In this document: one piece after another, positions 21,240 to 33,789 of the stretch | How the letters are laid out: every line of letters begins with the position of its first letter | Numbering within the stretch: position 1 is the first letter of the stretch | Origin: Bipolaris cookei | Lineage: Eukaryota > Ascomycota > Dothideomycetes > Pleosporales > Pleosporaceae | Assembly (NCBI GenBank): GCA_002286855.1 | Contig: NRSV01000046.1 | Location: forward strand, 1-64,000 | Length of the DNA: 64,000 nucleotides | Reading direction: 5' to 3' | Made by a program: the position numbers and the translations under genes | Notes under the pieces: model-generated | Told to the model about the DNA's origin: nothing | Seen by the model: the letters and a program-made list of their open reading frames with translations, nothing else | Database searches by the model: none

Positions 21240-22921
21240 TAATGCCTCAGGTTGTTGTTGAACTGTCTCAATCTGTTAGCAAAATCTATATAATTTTTGA
21301 TGGGTAGACGGCAAAAAGAGGCAAACGAGGTTTCTTTGGCATCGTTACGCACTATGCTGACGCGTCAGGAAGGCTTGTTGACCTACCTATTGCGCTGCTG
21401 CAGTTGACTGGCGCGCATACTGGCGAACGAATTGCTGATATTGTTAGTCAAACGTTACAGAAGTTTGAGATATCGTCATCAAAGCTTAGTTTTTTCGTCC
21501 TAGATAACGCGTATGCCAGCGATACTGCTGTTACCTATCTTGCTGGGCAGTATGGTTTTATTGCAGCTCATCACCGCTTGCGCTGTAGCCCTCATACACT
21601 AAATCTTATCAGTCAAGCTATTATATTTGGCAAAGACCCAGATTCTTACGACAATGACGCTGAAGCGCATGAGGTGGAGAAAACATTGATGGCTGACTGG
21701 CGTAAGGATGGCCTGTTGGGCGTACTAATAGACGTCATTAACTATATCAATACACCTCAACAGTACGATCTATCCAATCGTTTTCAGCACCTTGCCAACA
21801 CTGAGCTCCATACACATAATCAGAACGCGAGACTTGAACCAATTAAGCCTATTGTTACGCTCTGAAACTCACATTACAATTGCTTTGAACGGGCTATCAA
21901 GCTTCAGCACGCCGTTAGCAACTACGCCAACTACCACATCCAGCATACGCGCAACCTTGACGACTTCGCCAGGTGCTGGGGCAACAAGCTTCCTAATGTA
22001 CCGAGTTGGATGCGATTGAATAGTCTTACTACCGCATACTAGGCGGTAACATCAGAGTATACGAAGGTATTAAATCCGTTTAAGCAGGCTAATAAGCAGC
22101 TTGAAGGGCGCGGTAAGTTAGGGCAGTTTAGTGCACTCTATTCAATGATACCAGTATTTGAAACGCTAACATATGAGCTTGAAGAGCGCATCAAATTATA
22201 CGAGTACGTCACCTACGAAGAGCCAGGTGCTCCGGAGGATCATCTACCAATCAACCTACGCGCAACCTGGTCAAATACCAACGTCTACTACTCAAATCTC
22301 GACAGCTCGCAGTTCTAATACGCCGCAATAATACTTCATCCCTACTACAAGTGCTATTGCGATCGCAGTTGGCGCTCAAAGCCGGATTGGCTGCGCGCCA
22401 ACGATACAGCTTTTCAGCAGCTGTGGCAACATTATAGGCAGTATAGCGCAGTACGGCCAGCATCAAAGTCGCCACGAATCGTGCTTGAAGATACGATTGC
22501 TGCTATAGCTGACGCTGAAGATAGCAGCGACGACGAAGATATTGATGAGTCCCAACGCTGGAAAAAGCTTGAGCCTAAGTGGACGCGTGAGCAGTTCAAT
22601 TAAGGTTGTGATTCTATAAAGTACTGAATTGAACTATGACCAAAATATCCCAGCTAAGCTAAGTTGACGCTTGATTTTCTAATGACACCTGCTAGCAGCT
22701 GTGAGTGCGAGCGATTATTCAGCGAGCTTGGTGATCTATTAGAGCCAAAAAGGCGCTAAATAGGAGCTCAATTGCTAGCGACACTGCAGTTTGTTCGGGC
22801 TTGGACACGTGCTGGGTTCGAACGTCCAGCCCCAGACGTTACTAAGAATCTAGAGGCATCGCAAACTGAGACGCTTTTAGAGGGAAAGTACGGTTTACGT
22901 AACTGGGAGGGGCCTACATAG
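21240..22921 (+). pseudogene. hAT transposase, RIP-like decay
   Basis: A frame with several stops can be followed from the right edge of copy D to a TAG at 22919-22921. Recognisable blocks are FDG-stop-TAKRGKRGFFGIVTHY near 21297-21350 (the stop replaces the Trp of the conserved FDGWT motif), a 153-codon open piece at 21404-21865 with SFFVLDNAYASD and HHRLRCSPHTLNLI, and the C-terminal dimerisation block SSCECERLFSELGDLLEP near 22690-22750. Stops fall mostly where TGG, CAG or CAA would be expected. The N-terminal zinc finger is not readable. Confidence 0.82.
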
Positions 22922-23286
22922 TAATTAATACGCACTTTACCTCTAAAAATCGACCAAGTTATTCAAGTTTATCAAGTAAGTTCTTCTAACGTTGCTCCCA
23001 AGTCAAGCAAGTATTATTTTATATAAAAATCGTGACAATTCAAGTTGACTTTCAAAACTTGCTTGTTGCGAACTCTGTAGTGATCTGATATGCGACATTC
23101 AAAATCTCTATATTTGATAAGAACTCACAACGCAACCAAATCCTCTTTGGTGAAACCTGAGCTGCTGAGACCATAAATTTAGCAAATATTGTTGAGACCT
23201 GCGCCTTCTCCAAAACTTATATACATAGTCCAACAATAACAGAATTGCCCGTTGCTATCCTTGTTCAGGCATCGCCCCATTTGAAC

Positions 23287-23816
23287 TCAAGACCTCGGAT
23301 CCTTAGCTCCAGTATCCTTGCTTTCCTGCGCCCATTTCTCTTTTCCCTCTCCCGGCCTCACCACTTTGTCTTGAGCAGACTCCGTCTCGGGCTCCGCGGC
23401 CCACTTTTTGAGTACATCTAATCCCACGCTATTCAATGCCTTGATATGTGTAGATTCCAGCTTGACTTTGGGCACCTCTCCAATTCCATTTTCCGCTGCA
23501 TTTTTCCACATGGAAGCTTCGAGGCAGAAGCGTTGGCCGGGGCCTACGCCGGCTTTCCGCAGGTCCGTTCCGTTGGAGGAGGAGAAGTCGAGGAAGGCGT
23601 TTGTTAGGATCGCGGCGATGGGGTTGCTGCTGTCGCACATTCCTGCGTGAATGGAGGAGGGTAGGGATGGTGAGCCGTTCCTTTCTGAGGAGTGCTTGTG
23701 CAGTGGCGCGTTGAGAACTATGAGGTGTCAGGTTGAGATTGAAGTGGTTTACATGATGAAGACACACCATTCTTTTGCTTGACGTCAATTATCCCTTGTT
23801 CATTCTTTCCTGACAT
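23287..23816 (-). CDS. DUF2237-type small protein
   Basis: Two exons (23816-23768 and 23717-23287) joined by a 50-bp intron with CTGAC branch site give 159 residues. Splicing produces KNVLNAPLHKHSS, matching the family's N-terminal KNVLG-PL motif, which supports the model. The rest follows DUF2237: AAILTNAFLDFSSSNGTDLR, GPGQRFCLEASMWK, and KVKLESTHIKALNSVGLDVLKKWA. The family's usual TGFYRDG segment is replaced by a Ser/Pro-rich stretch, so the copy is divergent. The C-terminal ~35 residues are charged and extra. Function of the family is not established. The stop codon lies only ~210 bp from the hAT insertion. Confidence 0.75.
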
Positions 23817-26059
23817 ATTAGCTGTTTATTTGTCCGATATTAATTGTTTTGGGAAGCGTAAGTCGAGTTCCGTGGAGCTTGGGGTGAATTGTAATGCAAT
23901 CAAGTCCGAGTATAGATTCAAGACGAATTGGTGTGGGATGCTGCAGCTGGAATTTAAGCGAAACTCGAGCCTATTCAGCTCATCTCTATATTCTGTATCT
24001 AACTGCCTTTGCACAAAGCACTTTGTAAGAATGATGCTTTCATTACTTCCCTTGGCTTATATCTTGACGTCAGAGAACGGAAAAACGTTGAGAAACTATT
24101 TCGAGGCTCTGGATTTTTATGTGAGACATTGCATACGCAGAATATTAAGTATCTCGAATTACCGGCCCCCTAAAGCTCACATTGTATGTGTCGTCGCAAA
24201 CCTGGAGACGGAGCAGTGGCATCAACGCCTGGAAACGTATTGCGCTAAACCCAATACGTACTAGCATATATTTCCTCAACTTTGCCTTCTTCAACAAGCA
24301 CTTCAGCTATCCTTACCGCCACATACCACACACGCGACAACCGGTACCATGACAACGGAAGAGCCGCGCACGCTAAACCTCTTGATACACCGCCACCCGT
24401 CCATTCGCATCGCCTCACACCAACTACGCAACACGCCTTGGCGCGTTCATACCCAAAGCGCCCTGTCCCGTACTAGGTTTTAACAAGTCGGTAATTGGCA
24501 AGCACCGACATGCCGACCAGACTCGCACAGCACAGCCCCATCACATACACACGGTCGGTTCATATCACGATGCACTAATTGGGCCATGAGGCTGTAGAGC
24601 CACGTCGGAGAGAGCCAACGAAGCGTACACGTGTTCACGTGTGCTGTTGCCGTCATTGGTACCACACCATGTGTCGGAAGCGCCGAGTTGGGACAATGGA
24701 GCCGAAAAAAGAGCGCTGGTATCTAGAAAGCAGAGTGTTGTTCGAGTCAGCGTCGCGTTCGCCCTGTTACTTTCACCGATGCATGCAAAGAGAGATACGC
24801 AACTTGACTCAAAGGCTATGCCCATGCTGCCTGGCTCAAACCCCCTATATTCTCTTTAGGCAAAAGAGCTACGCGTGAGCATGGAGATTTGCCAAAACGT
24901 TATTGTTCATAAACCCTGTGGCGAGTCAGCAGAACGATTCGCAACCAAGAACAGTGATGATGGTAACGAGGCTAATTCCTAGCTTCCTTTGTTGATTTTT
25001 TCTCCCACAAGTGCTAGGAAGCCAGCTAACATAGCATGTAACCATGAGAATACGACACTGGTCTCTTTACCTAATCCCACGACCTAGTCTCATTTATTCG
25101 CAGCTTACAAACCGAACATACGAGAGTATGCGCAAGGTCTATACCTGCTTTTGTCCTTTCTGCTCGAAGAGGAAGCAAAAGAAATGACGCGGTACCAGAC
25201 TCCGAGGGAAAAAGTATGCTTGCATACTTTACGCACTACCCTCAGCGTTGGCGAGAAATGTAACGTGCAGAACCTTTGTCCCTGGAGTAGGAAGAAGCAA
25301 ACATGTAAACGGCGGTCACGCAATATTCTTTCTTCCTTTTCCACTTACAATTTCCACAGCTTGATCCCCTCAATTGTACATACACGGTGGCGAACGAGCG
25401 AGCGATCTACCGGGTTATAAAGCAGCAACTACTCAAATATGATGCAAATCAACCTGTAGTAACGTCATTGCGGTTTGTGGTGCAGATGTGGCAATCACTG
25501 TCATAGCACCGGTAGAAAGCGAGGCTAATACAGATTTTTCTTATGGCTAAACTGTCAGAATGTTCACGAGGGAGTTTTATGTCTTTAGTATCAGTTTTCC
25601 GCGACACTTGCTGACTGTGGGTTGACGTCGTTTGACATGACCACTGCTGCAGGTTAATATAGTAGGACCTTGGGATGTACCGAGATGCGGGGTGCGGAAG
25701 AGCAAAAGGGAGAATCGTAGAAGAGGGGTGGGTTGCACGCATAGGCGTTAGTATGAAATTTATTTATTTTTTCTTTTTGCTCTAGGCATGCACAGTCGCT
25801 TGTGGAGAAGCAACGGACTAAGCTGCAGGTTGCTTGCATATGTGTGTAGGCACGTATTGATGTCTGCTGCCCCGCTGAAGGTACTAAGCACATATTGTAG
25901 TGCGTCATCACAATGCACCGCTCCCCCCATCTACGGAATACCCAAAGAAAAAAGCACCTGGCTTCATGCAATGCAATGAAATCTGCGTCTTTTCATCTGT
26001 ATAATACAATGTCCGCGTGCATGGAGAATTTAAGAGCGTTTGTAGCCGAAAAGCCATTG
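23817..26059. other. Gene-free interval (2.2 kb)
   Basis: Frames up to ~160 codons exist (for example 23779-24264 on the plus strand), but they overlap the DUF2237 gene's promoter and start, have no domain-like sequence and low coding character. I see no RNA gene or repeat. Confidence 0.5.
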
Positions 26060-28432
26060 CTAACCCTGCAGCCGTTGGCGAATCTCGGCAACGACATTCC
26101 GGATTCGAGGCTCCTTGACCTTTTGCTCAGCACGGGTGACGGCATCGCCTATTTGAAGAATATCGCGACCAGCTTCGCAAAAGTCGGGGCCAAGACACAG
26201 CAACGTACCAGTAGCCACGAGCGCACGGTAAACGGCTTCGGAGTCGGTAGCTGTGGTAAGAACCTTTGATAAATCGTCAAGGAGCGACAGCGCCCGGTCT
26301 GCATTGTTCTCGTAATTCAGAAGCACCGAATAGTTAATATATAGCGTAGTGAGCGCAATGATCAAGTTGCGGTTGGTAGAGGTAAGAAACGGCGACACCA
26401 AAGGATGTATGTTGTCAAACTCCTTGCTCGCAAGAAGTCTACCCTTCTCAGTCTGGAGCAGGTTACTGAGACACCGTATTGCCATCATAGTGTTGTTCGG
26501 TGGAGAGGACCCAGTGAAGACGTCTGATTCGATAAGGGCTGGTAGTAAGTTTTGCTCAGGCGACACAAGAAAAGCAGCTGGCTCCTCAAAGGCGAGGACT
26601 AGCCGCAGTAGATCGAGGGCAGGCAACCGCTTTTCTGCTGGCCATTGGGTCGCTGCTTTCAGGAGAAGCTCGACACCAGTGATGTCTATTCCCTTGCCGT
26701 TTCCCTTCTCAAGCGCACTGACAGTGGCGCTGAGCTGCTCAATGTCCGAAGGGTTTAGCGAAATTCCCTTTTGGCCATCATCAACTAGGGCCTGGTTGAA
26801 CTCTGTAAGCTTTTTGAATATAATTTTATGGTTTCCGGCCGTAATGGGAAGGTAATCTTTTTGCGGAAGTATCTTGGGTGGCAATGGTGCAGGCTGTGGT
26901 TCCGGGGGGGCCTGGTTAGCGTCTCCCGGGCGGTAGCGTGCGTCTGAACCCCAGGGATCCGCTCCCTGCGCGCTACTTTGGCCTAGCGTTGCACCCTGTG
27001 TGTTTTGAATAATGAAGTTTGCGACCTGATCCAAGTACGTGAGTGGTAGTTCGTTGTCTTCAATGAACTTGCGCGCAGCCTCATAATGGTTCTGATTGAG
27101 ATTGTATGGCAGTTTCAGTGGGGGCTTGCCATCTTCAATGTCAACGTCAAAGACATAGTCATACTCTTTCCCGGCATGAGATATCTTGCGTCCACCGCTT
27201 CCTGCCGAATCAACTACGGTGCCAACATTCACCCATTGATTGGCGGCAGCTGACCACTGATATGCTGAAACATTTCCGTTCATCTCCTTGATCATTTGTA
27301 CCTGACCTTCCTTTGTGCCGGATCGCTGGACAAGAAATTCGGGTCCTGGCAGCTGTTCCTTGTTGATGTGGCCTACAGTTTGTTGTGGAATTGCTGAGCC
27401 TTTGACATCATCGACGAACTGCTGGATCTCGGTTTCGGCGGCATAACGAGATTGGTCGCGGGTAAAAACACGCGCGAGTTTATCACTCGCACCCGTGACG
27501 ATGTCCCCGTTCTCTTTACACACGGCCACCGACCATACTGAGATGGCTGGGTGGGTAATGGTCTGTATACACTGGTTGTTTTCCCACACCCGCACAGTCC
27601 GATCTTCACCGGCACTTACGATCCCACCGTTGGGGAGGACGGCAAGTGAGTATATGAAGTTTTCATGGCCATGCAACTCCGCTACCTGCTTTCCAGTAAT
27701 GGTCCATAGGCGGATGACGGCGTCGTTTCCTGCGGAGGCGAATTGAGCTCCCGAAGGGTGATTCGAAGGCAGTCGACAGAGAGCGCGTACAACTTCTGGC
27801 GCCTGGATCGAGCGCACTGGCGATGTACCGCCCGAGATGTTGTAGACGCGAATTTGATTGTCGGCGCATCCGGTGATGATTGTGTTCTCATCAAAGGCAA
27901 GGACAGCCCACACCGACGCAGTGTGACCCTGCAGCACGGTAGACTCACCCCATTTGCCAACCTCCCACAAACGGGCCTCCATGTCCCAACTGCCACTCAC
28001 GATATACCGACCATCTTCACTAACGTTGAGAGCACAGACATTGTTGCCGTGTCCTATCAACAGGGCGTCGGCATCGGAGTCGAGGGTCTTGGTGGGTGAG
28101 CGTACGTCGATGATTTGGTCTTTGCCGCCGGAAACGACGAGACCGTCGGGAAAGGAAGACGAGGGGGGAACAATGGCGAGCGAGTTGACAAACTCCTTGC
28201 CATGTGTCTTGATGGAACTGTCCCAGGCGGGTGGATTGGCTGATTGCTGTGTCCAAGCGCGTACGGTGAAGTCTCTCGAGGCGGAGAAGATGGAGGCGGG
28301 CGAGGCGAAGGCTACACTGCGGACCTAGGGTGAGTGTTAGTGTGTCTGTGTGTGCCGGACATGCACAGCCTAGGCTGGACTCACGTCGTCTTCATGGCCG
28401 CGCAGGGTGGCTGATAGCTTGAAATCGGCCAT
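26060..28432 (-). CDS. Ubiquitin-binding WD40-PFU-PUL protein, Doa1/Ufd3/PLAA-like
   Basis: Two exons (28432-28385 and 28324-26060, intron 60 bp) give 770 residues, close to yeast Doa1 (715) and human PLAA (795). The N-terminal ~320 residues hold WD40 repeats (GHEDD-VRSVAF; GHGNNVCALNV...GSWDMEARLW; GHTASVWAV; LHGHENFIYSLAV...AGEDRTVRVW), which bind ubiquitin in this family. The PFU domain follows at roughly 350-450 (KEYDYVFDVDIEDGKPPLKLPYN; ARKFIEDNELPLTYLDQVANFI). The C-terminal third is the helical, armadillo-like PUL domain, which in yeast binds Cdc48. The role is in Cdc48-dependent ubiquitin recycling and endosomal or ribophagy sorting, from family knowledge. The ATG at 28432 is chosen because MADFKLSATLRGHEDD begins the first WD repeat exactly. 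Confidence 0.94.
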
Positions 28433-30463
28433 GATGGAGCTGGGGCGGGGTTGCTCGAAGGGTGGGGGGAGCTGGGCAACGGGGGCGAAGGTGGAAAGAA
28501 ACAGGCGCTAGTCTGTCACGAAGCCTGTGCCTGCAACCAGGAAACACATGCGTATCAGAAGCACACACAAAGACGACGGCACGGAGGGGCTGCGTTTCTG
28601 CGTGTCTGCGGTCAAGACCAACTGCTCTGCCATTGGCGTCCTCCCACTGGCGACGTCAGCCTTTGGCGAGGCGGCCGGCCCACTCACCTCACCCTCCCCC
28701 CGGTCGCCTGTCGCCGCTTCCCTCTCCCGCCCTCCCACTTCTGCCGCCCTCTCACTTCTGCCGCCTTCCCCCAAACTGGCCTTGGCTTGGTAAAGAACAC
28801 GCTCAACTCAACACCACGCTTGACTCTGACCGTCAACCACCAAGCATCAATCCGTTAGACTATCAGTCCTTTAATCCATCTGCGGCTGAGCCCTGCTTGT
28901 GCTGTTTCTCCGCGGCCTACCAATCGCGCACGCCTTCTTCTTCTTCTCGGCTTGCCCTGATCGCCTAGCACCATCTAGACTGGCGATAGCGTTGCCACAA
29001 CTGTATCCGATCAGATCATATCGCATCATATCTCTGTTCCGTCGACTTGGTCGTGGCTTGCGGCTTGCGGCACGTGGCCAATGCTCTGTCTGGACCTCTT
29101 CCGCGTCAAGTCTTGAGCAGCAGTGCTTGGAGACGATGCAAGCGTCTACCAAGCTTGTACTTACAGTACACATGTACATACACACATGCACTCAGTGTCC
29201 ATGCTCACTATTGTTGCATCTCCGCTGCGAGCCTGCCATTGATCTGTTGCAACTGGCATTGACCAACAGCACCCCAAGACCCACTTGCAGGTAGACGTGC
29301 ATGTTGAACGGGGCGGCAAAATCGACACGGGAATAATTTCTTCGTCTTCTGTTCATGGCAGGATGCAGCAACGTTTGAACCCTCGTTGGAAATGCACAAG
29401 TTGCAGCCGCACCAGCTGCGTCGCTGTGGCGTATCTCCAAAGAGGGGCAGTGCAGCATAGTGGGATGAGTCCAGAAGCTCCCTCTCTCTGCCATCTCCCA
29501 TCGACTCCGCCACCCCGGTTCTTTGGCTCCACGGCCTCCATCGCGGAGGACGGCAATCGTGTTTCGCCGACTGCAAGGAGTCAGTCAGTACCAGGGAGGC
29601 TTCGATGCGCAAAGCAAATGATTGTGCATCGTCTTGTGCGTTTCCCAGGTCATTTGCCTCCTGTCATGGTGCTCTGTCGCTCGTTTGGCCAGCCTCCACG
29701 TCCCCTAGGCCTTGCATGCGCTCATGCCGCCCTCAGACGTCGTCCTCAGCATGGTACTACAGCCACTAGACTATTAGGCTTTCGCGTGACATTCCTGACC
29801 CTGCTGTTCCAGATGCACTTGTAGCAAGGTCGCCCAGTCTGGTTCTAGCCAGGAAACGCTACGCCAAAGCCAAGCCACTCGGTTCATCTGGCGAAGCGTT
29901 GTGTCAGCTCAAATTTTGGGCCGCTGATAGAACAGAGGGACACCCTGTGACTTGCCTGGAACCGGTCCATGGACCACCCCATGTCATCCAAATGGGCGCG
30001 ACCTCCGCGACTGACGCCAGCGTGCCATTGCTGCGAGCCTGTAGGGCAAAGCCTACAAGAGAGCCTTTGTCCCGCCCTGGTGCCATCACCATCTGGCTCG
30101 CACTTTTGATCTGCACTTCTCCATAATTACCACAACAAGTTCTAGTCGGCCCGCCCCTACCAGCCTCATCCACCGCTCTTCACGGTCCGGCAAGTTCGGT
30201 CCCTTTGGTTCATCAGCCTTACCATACACTCGGGCCCGCACGGCGCTTCCGTGAGATCATCGCCGACCCCTACGTACCCCTACGCACTGGTGCGTAGTAA
30301 ACTAGGATTAAACCCGTCATAACAGTGCGGCCGTTGGTCTGCACTTTTTTCTTTTGTTTTTAAGCCAGGGTCCTGGGTGTACAAACATCTGCTTCAAATA
30401 GCCTCCTTCCGCCAGTTCGAGTCGACAAACACATACCAAGCAATCACACACACTCTACACACA
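28433..30463. other. Divergent intergenic region (2 kb)
   Basis: This lies between the divergently transcribed Doa1-like and BTB genes. Only short overlapping frames without domain-like sequence are present. It is C/T-rich near 28650-28790 and presumably holds both promoters. Confidence 0.5.
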
Positions 30464-31825
30464 ATGGACGCCCCAATGATCGAACTCAAGTCTGCACTGG
30501 CCTCGTAAGTCGCCCCTTGTCGTCTACTCAACCCCAGCTAAGTCTTTTCAGACTGTTTCAATGTGGCCAATACTCAGATCTGACCATCGTTTGTGGAGCC
30601 AAAAGATACCAAGTACACCGTATACTTCTCGCAACCAGATCGACCTTTTTCGAGGGCGCATGTCGAGGCGGCTTCAGGGAGGCAGAGAATGGAGTCATTG
30701 ACCTGAGCGAAGATGACGCTGAGGCTGTAGAACACATGATCCACTGTAAGCACCTAAATAGCCATGGCAATCTCATGAGTTATACTGACCCTGGACAGAC
30801 TTCTATCACATGGACTACCTAAGCAAAAAGCCACTTTCGCGCCGCTCTTCACAACGATCAAATCGACCAACATCCCTAAGACAAAGGCAAACACCGTCAC
30901 GGAAATTCACTCTTGACCCTAGCGAAGACCCGTTGTTAGCCCTTGTAGCCGCTGCTGCGCCATTGACCCCTCCACCTAACGAGCCAACGTTCCAGAATGT
31001 TGATGCATCCGCTAAGATTGCCGCCACCCCGATGGTTGACCAACTTCTTGAAGATGAGGATCTTGAGAGCGTAGAATCCGAGCCAGAGTCGGACATTCAG
31101 TCGGCACATCTCATCACACATGCCAAAGTGTACGCAATCGCTGAGAAGTACGTACTACCTTCCCTCTGACTTTTCTGACATGCTTGTTTTTTCTTTCTCT
31201 ATCCTGATCCCTGCCTTGCGGGGTGGCTTTCATCTGCATCTGCAGAGTTGGTTCCCGTGATGTTGTGCATCGCACGGCGTTTCCAAACGCCGACCAACCC
31301 CGCCATGTGCGTCACCAACATGAACACAACGCCAATCAACGCTTTTGTTACCTTTTCCCCTTGTCACCACCCCACACCATGCACACCTCTTTTTTATTTT
31401 TCTTTTCTGTCTAAGAGTACAGGACAGGCCAATGATGGCTGTTTGCAAAAGTCAAAACGCCGTCTCGAAACCGAACGCGTCAGCGTTTTTCTTGCCTCTC
31501 CAATCACTCAGTCGCCACCGATGACAAACATGGGCTAACAATTCCTTGCAGATATGGCATCGCTGGCCTGAAGGCGCTTGCACGCAGCAAGTTTGTCGAT
31601 CAGATCGACTTGCATCTCGCTAGTCCCGAGTTCCCAGAGGCGTGCCAAGAGGCCTACGAATCCACTTTCCACTCAGACCGCGGCCTACGAGACGTTATCA
31701 TCCAGGCCTTCCGTGCAAATCCCAGCCTCTCGCTACGGCCTGACGTTGAGATAATGGTACGAGAAACGCCAGGGCTTGCATTTGAGCTCTTTCGAATGGC
31801 TAGTGGCCTCCCCGTTTCCTCGTGA
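30464..31825 (+). CDS. BTB/POZ domain protein
   Basis: Four exons (30464-30504, 30552-30745, 30799-31147, 31552-31825) encode 285 residues with all phases closing. The BTB fold is visible at about residues 15-95: GQYSDLTIVCGAKRYQVHRILLATRSTFFEGACRG (in part), then FREAENGVIDLSEDDAEAVEHMIHYFYHMDYL. A Ser/Arg/Pro-rich linker follows, then the post-BTB segment LITHAKVYAIAEKYGIAGLKALARSKF that is standard in fungal BTB proteins. Such proteins are often Cullin-3 adaptors or transcriptional cofactors; the partner cannot be told from sequence. The third intron (31148-31551) is 404 bp, several times the local norm. Confidence 0.88.
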
Positions 31826-33752
31826 GATGCCCATGGAACGTCTGTCTCCATAAATCCGAAACCCACAAGTTACTCCACGACCTTGTTGGTCTGTGCCATT
31901 ACCCGTATTGCAGAAACATGCATACAATTGGTGTCTATTACACCCCGTTGGTGTTCCTATGCAGTAAGCAACGCGCGTCCATCTCTTTGTAGCCCATCCC
32001 TAGGCCAAGGACAATATCCTGCGACTGCACACCACAACGCGCTACAATGCTAGTTGGCGTCCTAAGCCACCCTTTGTCACAGCAGCGTTCGGCAACCAAC
32101 GTGAAGCGGGGGTGCAGCACGTCTCACAAATTACACCGACTTGTGCATGCACGCTCAGAACCATATCTGGTTCGATGCAGCCAATCATATGTGGAGATGA
32201 TTGATCATCGACCGGGCCTGGCATCTTATATTTCTTTTACTTACTCTTTTCTTTCTTTTGAGTGTCCCTGGTGATTCTAGCGATATCATTAAGCGAATTT
32301 AGTTCCTTTGGCTCACCAATCTCAACTTCACCCACCCTGCGTGCTCCAACTTCTTATCTTAACCTTTGAGTGCTTTTTCGCATCAGATTAATTGCAGAAC
32401 CGCAGCTCAAATGGATAGCGAGTAGCCTTCCATGGTAGAGGAGCTCGTAACGTGTCAAGTTTTCCTAAGTGCGGATGATGCAGGCTTTGTGTAACTTTGG
32501 GCAGGAAAACTACTGTACTCTTAGCAGTTGATGGCTACTGTTGCAACAACAGTTGAAGGACTTGAATGCTCTTCGGAGTGTACACTGCTATCCTCCTGAA
32601 TAGCTCTCCCCGCCTAGTAGAACTGGATACGACGTCAAGTCTTAAGCTGAGTGCGGGGATGTAGGACGCCTAACAGCGACGCTGTTTTTTTTGACGCAGG
32701 GACGATCTGCAAGCCTCTCCACGGTCCGGCCCTTACATTCTTGTACCTCATACTCAAATGACATACCAGATTGATCTACGGCCGGAAACGCCACGCATCA
32801 GAGGCGTAGACCTCGAAACTTCACTTTTATTTTTCGCATTCCTATCAGACTTTGCCATTTCTACCCCCTCTTCTCTCTACACCTTCGCTTAGCAAAATGA
32901 GGCGTGTCTCAGCAACTGAGCCATAGTATAGCTGAGCAGAGACTCGAGACATGCGAATTGGGCCAACCTGAAGGATTCCCATGTCCTCCGCAGAGTCAGG
33001 TCAGTGCTTTGAATAAATCTATGGCCCGTGATAGGGCCTACTTGGTTGCATTTCAGAGGCGACTCGACCTAGTGCAAAAAGTACTCCAGTACGTTATACA
33101 AAGAACAGTAGGCATCCTTGGGACTGAATGCCTTGAATGCAAGGCTGAGTATTCTCGGTATGTTATTTCTTTTCTTTTTTTGGTCCGTTAGGACTTTACT
33201 CGTTCTTGGTATGTAGCAATGGTTGTTTACCACAACGTTTTTGTGCCATTGATTCAAATCATGGCTAAATTACTCCAAAAATCCATTGAAGGTGCTCTGC
33301 AGAGAACACCTAAAATCATTGCTTTATATAGTGATGCATGATTCTTTCTCATAAGATTTATCATTAGTACGAATTTTAGTATTTACGAGTAACTGCCAAT
33401 GTATCCAGTATGCTTCAGTGTTCAGTTAACGATGTCCTCTCGGTGACCGAACCTTCGTACCTACGCAGTCAAACTATGAGATCAATTTTTTCCATATCAC
33501 TACGCGCTTCTTTTTTTTTCTTTTCGTTTTTTGTTGCTTTACTTTGGTCTAATGTGTTGTGTCTCCGGTAAAAGATGTGGGTTGATATCAGGCGTCGCAG
33601 GCCTGATTTCTTCCGAGCGCCTCAACTACCCGGCCCAACTTGGATACAAACGAGCAGTTGATCTGGATATCAGGCAAATAATACGATACCATACTATGAG
33701 GAAAGGATATGCTGGCAGGAGCGCTGCAAGGTATGTGGATAGCGTATGTGGG

Positions 33753-33789
<37 letters not shown>

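Larger units (their letters stand above)
18788..23077 (+). mobile_element. hAT-family DNA transposon, decayed, with nested insertions
   Basis: Terminal inverted repeats of 21 bp starting CAGAGTTCGCAACA lie at 18788-18808 and 23057-23077, with one mismatch between them. They are flanked by 8-bp near-identical repeats, TACTGATC (18780-18787) and TAGTGATC (23078-23085), the duplication length expected of hAT elements. Inside, the transposase trace reads rightwards (21240-22921). The left third (18809-19620) should hold its N-terminal part but no readable frame survives. A pogo-type element (20142-21221) and a LINE fragment (19634-20134) are inserted inside. The whole copy carries many stops of C-to-T type. 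Confidence 0.87.

Noticed and set aside
23779..24264. A 161-codon plus-strand open frame.
   Set aside because: It overlaps the start of the well-supported DUF2237 gene on the other strand and shows no domain-like sequence.
28435..29824. Several 100-180 codon frames on both strands upstream of the Doa1-like gene.
   Set aside because: Low-complexity promoter sequence; no signal peptide, domain or splice logic.
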